From Planctomycetia bacterium (lineage in GTDB: Bacteria; Planctomycetota; Planctomycetia; Pirellulales; JALHLM01), in the NCBI GenBank assembly GCA_034440135.1, contig JAWXBP010000072.1, positions 1 through 64,000 of the forward strand: a stretch of DNA of 64,000 nucleotides, in the 5' to 3' direction. Below the pieces are notes generated by a model. The model was not told the origin of the DNA. It saw nothing but the letters and a program-made list of their open reading frames with translations, and searched no databases. Position 1 is the first letter of the stretch. Each line of letters opens with the position of its first letter. Below are positions 60,553 through 64,000 of this stretch, in pieces. Both the position numbers and the translations under genes were made by a program.

Positions 60553-61056
60553 TTAACTCGATTCCGAGCCCCGCGCATCGGCGCCGGAAACGCCTCCGAC
60601 GAGCTGTCGCAGATGCCGCCCCACAGCCCGCTCCAATACGCGCGCAATCCCCCACAACACCAACCGCCCAAACCAAGACTTCGGCCACAGCGCAAACTCC
60701 CGCACCACCTCCGTTGTTTCCCCTTCGCGCCGAAACAGCCAAGTCTCGTCGAACCCAGTCGCCAACCGGCTGAGCGGCGGCGAGAAATCCCCGAAACGAA
60801 GCTGCACCCGGCGGTCCGGCACCCACTCCACGATCTCTTCCACGTGGCTGGACCCGTCGGTGTTGGTCACGCGAATCCGAGTGCCAACGACTTCCGGCGT
60901 GCGGACCTCGAATTCCGCCTGGCGGATGCCGGGCAGGAACGCATAGCCGGTGAACTCCGGCCACTTGGCCAGGTCCAGGATTTGAGCGGCGATCTCTTCG
61001 GGCGGCTGACGGAAGTTGGCCCGGCAAGCAAACGTCACGGGGCGGATTCCAGGCAT
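60553..61056 (-). CDS. SRPBCC-family (polyketide cyclase/START-like) protein
   Basis: The 167-aa product has the SRPBCC pattern: N-terminal strand and helix (FACRANFRQPPEEIAAQILDLAKWPEFTGYAFLPGI), then antiparallel strands (GTRIRVTNTDGSSHVEEIVEWVPDRRVQLRFGD; FDETWLFRREGETTEVVREFAL) and a long C-terminal helix (WFGRLVLWGIARVLERAVGRHLRQLV). These proteins bind hydrophobic ligands. No particular ligand is indicated; it stands alone between gene-free stretches. Confidence 0.8.
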   Translation of the reverse strand: MPGIRPVTFACRANFRQPPEEIAAQILDLAKWPEFTGYAFLPGIRQAEFEVRTPEVVGTRIRVTNTDGSSHVEEIVEWVPDRRVQLRFGDFSPPLSRLATGFDETWLFRREGETTEVVREFALWPKSWFGRLVLWGIARVLERAVGRHLRQLVGGVSGADARGSESS

Positions 61057-61374
61057 TTGGGCTCAGATTCGGATTCGAACCACGAAAGGGACGAAAAAAA
61101 CGTTCGCGTTGGACGGGCCGAACGCAGATCCTCGCCCCAGGCGAAGTGAAACGTGCAGTGGTGGATGTTCCACCTGCCGATGAGCGGCGTTCGATTCTAG
61201 CGCAATGAGTCGACAAGCGCGTAGCCGCCCAAGTTTGTGGCGAAGGCGTGGCAAGTGCCGGTCACATTGAAGTAGGCGACCACGTACGGCGCGAACCAGA
61301 ACAGCGGGCGGCGCGGGCCGCCCGCTGAATCGGCGCTTGGAGATGCATCCGCCCATTGGGCGGCGCGGGCCGGA
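61057..61374. other. Gene-free stretch
   Basis: About 320 bases. It contains a single CCACGAAAGGGACGAAAAAA arm (61080-61099) of the family at 37433 and a GC-rich palindrome GCGGGCGG-CGCG-CCGCCCGC near 61302-61324. A minus-strand frame translating as FAPYVVAYFNVTGTCHAF looks protein-like but has no start codon and an abrupt upstream stop. Confidence 0.45.
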
Positions 61375-61653
61375 TCAAGAACCGGTCAGGGGTTCTTTCT
61401 TTTCGGTGATCACCGGGCACTGCGTCGCCAGTTCGGCGTTCAGCGCGGTGAAGTCCTTCCACTCTTCCGGAACGTTATCTTCCATGAAGATCGCCTCGAC
61501 GGGGCATTCCGGAACGCAGGCCTCGCAGTCGATGCACTCGTCGGGGTGGATGTACAACATCTGTTCCCCTTCGTAGAAGCATTCGACTGGGCAAACCACG
61601 ACGCAGTCGGTGTACTTACAGCCAAAGCAGGGCTGGCAGACGACGTGGGTCAT
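61375..61653 (-). CDS. fdxA: 7Fe-type ferredoxin (FdxA-like)
   Basis: The product (92 aa from ATG 61653) has the two cluster motifs of 7Fe ferredoxins: Cys6, Cys9, Cys12, Cys17, Cys21 ([21 protein letters not shown]) and Cys40, Cys43, Cys46, Cys50 ([18 protein letters not shown]), as in FdxA with one [3Fe-4S] and one [4Fe-4S] cluster. An acidic C-terminal tail follows. AAGGAGAT just before the ATG at 61653 is a very good ribosome binding site, so the longer frame up to 61713 is rejected. It serves as a low-potential electron carrier. Confidence 0.95.
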   Translation of the reverse strand: MTHVVCQPCFGCKYTDCVVVCPVECFYEGEQMLYIHPDECIDCEACVPECPVEAIFMEDNVPEEWKDFTALNAELATQCPVITEKKEPLTGS

Positions 61654-62077
61654 GGGCAAGGATCTCCTTTGAAGTCGTGTCTTGCTGGCTGGGATCAAAA
61701 CTTGGGCGGACACTGGGAAGTGTCGGCTGGGCGGCGGTCGAAATCGCGTTAATCGCGAAATCTTGCGCCGTTTGCCTGAGCCTCCTCAGATTCCACACAT
61801 CCGCGGCCGAAGTGTCAAGTGCTTGTTTCACAAGCCTTTGGCGAGCCGAAAATGCGTTTCCCGGTGAATTACCGCCGGGTCGCCGTCGGGGAGCGGCCCC
61901 CGGGCGATTACACACGAAAATCGGCTTTCCCCCTGGTTTCACTTGTCTCGTTTTTTAGGTCCACCTAAAATCAGGAGGATATGGGGGCGAAATATCTGCT
62001 ACCCCGTGCGCAGTCGATGGTCTCCGTAGGCAAGGATTCGCCCGATTCCGCGACCACGGGGATAAGAGGGAGAAGCC
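61654..62077. other. Gene-free divergent region of ferredoxin and ECF sigma factor
   Basis: About 420 bases containing the promoters of both divergent genes. Features seen: an 8-bp palindrome TTTTAGGT-CC-ACCTAAAA (61953-61970) on an AT-rich background, and AGGAGGAT nearby (61972-61981) that is not followed by a gene of any length. Nothing coding. Confidence 0.5.
61953..61970. promoter_or_regulatory. Putative operator palindrome upstream of the ECF sigma gene
   Basis: TTTTAGGT and its exact complement ACCTAAAA, with CC between, 108 bases before the sigma factor start codon. It stands out from the GC-rich surroundings. A regulator-binding role is a guess. Confidence 0.4.
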
Positions 62078-62635
62078 GTGGCGCTTTCTGACGTCGACCG
62101 CAATTTATTGGAGCGCTGCCTGACCCGGCAGCCCCGTGCCTGGGAGGATTTTGTCGACCGGTTCACCGGCTTGGTGGTGCATGTCATCAACCACTCGGCC
62201 CAGTCACGGTCGATCCGCCTGGTCCGCGAAGATTTCGAGGACCTGGCCAGCGAAGTCTTTTTGACCGTCCTGCGCGAGGATTTCGCGATCTTGCGACGGT
62301 TCCGGGGGCAAAGCAGCCTGGCCACGTACCTGACGGTCATTGCCCGGCGGGTCGTCGTGAGGGAATTGTTGGCCCGCAAGCAGGCCACTTCCCTGGCCGC
62401 ATCGCATCCGGTCGCCAGCGCCGAGACGGAAGCCCGTATTCATGATCGCGAAGAAGTCGATCGGCTGCTGGAAGACCTCGAGCCGGGCGAGGCGCACATC
62501 GTGCGACTGTTTCACCTCGACGGCCTGAGCTATCACGAAATCAGTCAGTCGACCGGCATCAACGAAAACTCCATCGGGCCCCTCTTGGCCCGGGCCCGCG
62601 AGAAAATGCGCCGCGCCGGGGAAGCGGTCGGTTAG
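62078..62635 (+). CDS. ECF-type RNA polymerase sigma factor
   Basis: The 185-aa product has region 2 (RAWEDFVDRFTGLVVHVINHS, then EDFEDLASEVFLTVLREDFAILRRFRGQSSLATYLTVIARRVVVRELL) and region 4 (LEDLEPGEAHIVRLFHLDGLSYHEISQSTGINENSIGPLLARAREKMRR, a helix-turn-helix). It starts with GTG. There is no anti-sigma gene next to it, so control may be by its own transcription or by a partner elsewhere. Planctomycetes contain many such factors. Confidence 0.92.
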   Translation: MALSDVDRNLLERCLTRQPRAWEDFVDRFTGLVVHVINHSAQSRSIRLVREDFEDLASEVFLTVLREDFAILRRFRGQSSLATYLTVIARRVVVRELLARKQATSLAASHPVASAETEARIHDREEVDRLLEDLEPGEAHIVRLFHLDGLSYHEISQSTGINENSIGPLLARAREKMRRAGEAVG

Positions 62636-62680
62636 CGCAATCTGAACCGCGGGGGCGCTGAGAGGATCGTGTTCCGATCG

Positions 62681-62711
62681 CTGAAAACTGAACACTGAAA
62701 ACTTCCAACTC
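62681..62711. repeat. Short dispersed repeat (TTTTCAGTGTTCAG type), copy 2
   Basis: CTGAAAACTGAACACTGAAA followed by ACTTCCAACTC is the reverse complement of the element at 18037-18066. It lies between the convergent sigma factor and MBL-fold genes. Confidence 0.75.
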
Positions 62712-62722
62712 CCACCGCCTCA

Positions 62723-63502
62723 CTACGGAAACTTCCCCTCCGCAAGTTCTCGATCCCATTGGTCCATCAGCGGCCAATCGACGGCGCAGGTGCCGAAATC
62801 GGCCATGTGGAGGTAGCCTTCCACGCGGGCGATGGTGCGGTCCAAGAGCGCGTCGTCCTTGCGGAAAATCGGCCCGTGGCTGGGCAGCAGCCATTCCACG
62901 TCGCTGGCCCGAATGCGGCGCAACGAGCGGAGGAACGACGGGATGTCGCTGCCGTGATGGGCGTCGATCGCGCCGATGCAGCCGTCACGATAAATGTTGT
63001 CGCCGCTCATCAGCAAGTTGCCGAGGCGGAACGAAAGCTGGCTATCGGTGTGGCCGGGCGTATGCCAGACCTCGAGCGATTGCCCGCCGATCGCAATCCG
63101 GTCGCCGTCGTTGACGAGCGTATCGAGCTTCACCGGCGGCATCGCCATGTGAATGTCTTGCGCGGCGATCTCCGCAAAGGTGCGAATCACGTCGCCGGTG
63201 GCGAGCGGCTCGGCGGCGAGCGGATGACCGGTGACGGTCGTCTTCAGCAGTTGCTTGGCCTTGGCGAGCCCCTGGATGTGATCCACATCGGCATGCGTGG
63301 CGACGATCGTCTTGCAACTCGACAGCGGAAAATCCAGCTGTCGAATCGTTTCGATGATCTCGTCGACGGTTTCTTCGAAGCCAATGTCGATCAACGCCCA
63401 TTCCGGGCCGTCGTAGACCAGGTAGACGTTGCAACCGATTCGCTGGCCCAACTGATAGTTGATCTCAATTACATGCGGAAATACCGGCCTCCGCTCGATC
63501 AT
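62723..63502 (-). CDS. MBL-fold metallo-hydrolase
   Basis: The 259-aa product has the metallo-beta-lactamase fold motifs: [14 protein letters not shown] (strand before the metal motif), [10 protein letters not shown] (H70, D74, H75), [14 protein letters not shown] and [10 protein letters not shown] (bridging Asp), and SHGPIFR near the end. In the first motif the usual second His of HxHxDH is Asp72, so one metal ligand is changed; this occurs in some subfamilies. Substrate unknown; glyoxalase-II-like or lactonase-like hydrolysis is possible. Confidence 0.88.
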   Translation of the reverse strand: MIERRPVFPHVIEINYQLGQRIGCNVYLVYDGPEWALIDIGFEETVDEIIETIRQLDFPLSSCKTIVATHADVDHIQGLAKAKQLLKTTVTGHPLAAEPLATGDVIRTFAEIAAQDIHMAMPPVKLDTLVNDGDRIAIGGQSLEVWHTPGHTDSQLSFRLGNLLMSGDNIYRDGCIGAIDAHHGSDIPSFLRSLRRIRASDVEWLLPSHGPIFRKDDALLDRTIARVEGYLHMADFGTCAVDWPLMDQWDRELAEGKFP

Positions 63503-63745
63503 CGCGCTGATTCCTCGCTGTTGTGCCCCTGGAGCAATTCCTGGCGGCTAGCTGGGTGTACTCCACGAACGCTGAGCGCTGCAGTTCTCGGCGGCTTTCG
63601 TCTGGAGCCGAGGTCTGTGACCTCGGCCGCAAAGCCAAAATCGCCGTTGCCGACTCGCGCCGCACCGGATTCTAGGTCCGCCCACGAACAGCGACAAGTA
63701 ACTGCCCGCTAGCAAAATGCCGCTGCGGAGCAACGCGCGATAACC
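63503..63745. other. Short gene-free stretch with half of a palindrome
   Basis: Contains GCCGAGGTCTGTGACCTCGGC (63607-63627), the core of the family at 28763-28844, which is palindromic on its own. No gene was seen. Confidence 0.5.
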
Positions 63746-64000
63746 TCAAAATGCGCCGAACAGCGTCCCGAAGATTGCGAGCCAAAACGGCAGCGAACCC
63801 AGCAACGAATAGACGAACGCCGATTTGAGCCGGCCCTGATACCAGCCCCGGGCGCCGAGAAAACCGAACAGCGAGAACAGTATCAAGATCAGCGTGATGA
63901 CGATCCGCTCCGGCCAGCCCGGCGTGTACAAGGCGTGGCGATTGCCGCCGAAGAACAACATGCGAAATGCGCCCGCGCCGTACAACATCCCGAAGATGCA
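63746..64000 (-). CDS. Small membrane protein, 5' end outside the window
   Basis: At least 84 codons open to the window edge. Visible are two hydrophobic segments (WPERIVITLILILFSLFGFLGARG and SAFVYSLLGSLPFWLAIFGTLFGAF) after a soluble start (FRMLFFGGNRHALYTP). The frame continues beyond the ATG at 63988 to the edge (CIFG), so the true start is probably outside. No family recognised. Confidence 0.55.
   Translation of the reverse strand, partial: CIFGMLYGAGAFRMLFFGGNRHALYTPGWPERIVITLILILFSLFGFLGARGWYQGRLKSAFVYSLLGSLPFWLAIFGTLFGAF

Noticed and set aside
61060-61085. A GGTTCGAATCC stretch on the minus strand resembling a tRNA T-loop
   Set aside because: The flanking bases do not form a T-stem, and there is no acceptor or anticodon arm.
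61203-61380. Protein-like minus-strand frame ending YVVAYFNVTGTCHAFATNLG
   Set aside because: No start codon in frame after the upstream stop, and only about 58 codons; kept as an oddity within a gene-free stretch.

Overview
The window reads as a piece of a Planctomycetes chromosome, most like the Pirellulales group. This is inferred from gene content: planctomycete cytochrome/DUF1549/DUF1553 proteins with a DUF1501 partner, PEP-CTERM-anchored secreted proteins with dockerin-like repeats, a very large pseudopilin, and many long palindromic intergenic repeats, including the repeat that translates as LARRASEGE. No rRNA, tRNA, CRISPR array, transposase, phage gene or replication origin was recognised.

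Layout. 0.07-1.5 kb: a Fur-family regulator, a secreted CHRD/PEP-CTERM protein and a SugE/Gdx-type small exporter preceded by a guanidine-III riboswitch. 1.6-7.9 kb (minus strand): a cytochrome/WD40 protein, a DUF1549/DUF1553 protein and a PPC-domain protein. 8.4-14.3 kb (plus strand): a second DUF1549/DUF1553 gene and a DUF1501 gene, separated by a two-gene insert encoding a HYD1-like ADP-ribosyltransferase and a small overlapping partner, then a small Cys-rich protein and a sugar-nucleotide epimerase. 14.4-17.9 kb: two small genes, two LARRASEGE palindromes and a 695-residue pseudopilin.

18.3-36.0 kb is a surface-polysaccharide locus. It holds two FkbM-type methyltransferases, a Wzt/Wzm-type ABC exporter, four separate glycosyltransferase genes or gene products (one with two GT-B domains), GDP-mannose 4,6-dehydratase, a phosphoglycosyl transferase that would start the glycan on a lipid carrier, a GT-C membrane protein and a 1582-residue enzyme joining a pyruvyl-transferase domain with three glycosyltransferase domains. 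Together they suggest assembly of a deoxyhexose-containing, possibly methylated and pyruvylated glycan and its export by the ABC transporter.

36.0-50.8 kb is mixed housekeeping and signalling: HIT protein, a frameshifted pabA/trpG, an 860-base gene-free stretch full of hairpins, a P-II protein, MgtC, DUF1003, an S9 peptidase, a broken PEP-CTERM gene, an Mrr-like membrane protein, a PEP-CTERM trypsin-like protease, and a BlaI/M56-peptidase pair. 51-56.7 kb contains sugar-catabolism-type genes (Gfo/Idh/MocA oxidoreductase, sugar isomerase/epimerase, cupin) with a Uma2 protein and small membrane proteins. 57-64 kb: DUF2330 protein, a secreted endonuclease/exonuclease/phosphatase-fold protein, SRPBCC protein, 7Fe-type ferredoxin, ECF sigma factor, MBL-fold protein and a partial membrane protein.

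Four genes are broken by a single event (two frameshifts, two in-frame stops); sequencing or assembly error cannot be excluded. The most rewarding signals are the guanidine-III riboswitch, whose pseudoknot strand can instead form a 10-bp stem hiding the sugE ribosome binding site; the HYD1-like pair; and the rich set of palindrome families, one of which supplies the C-terminus of a protease gene.
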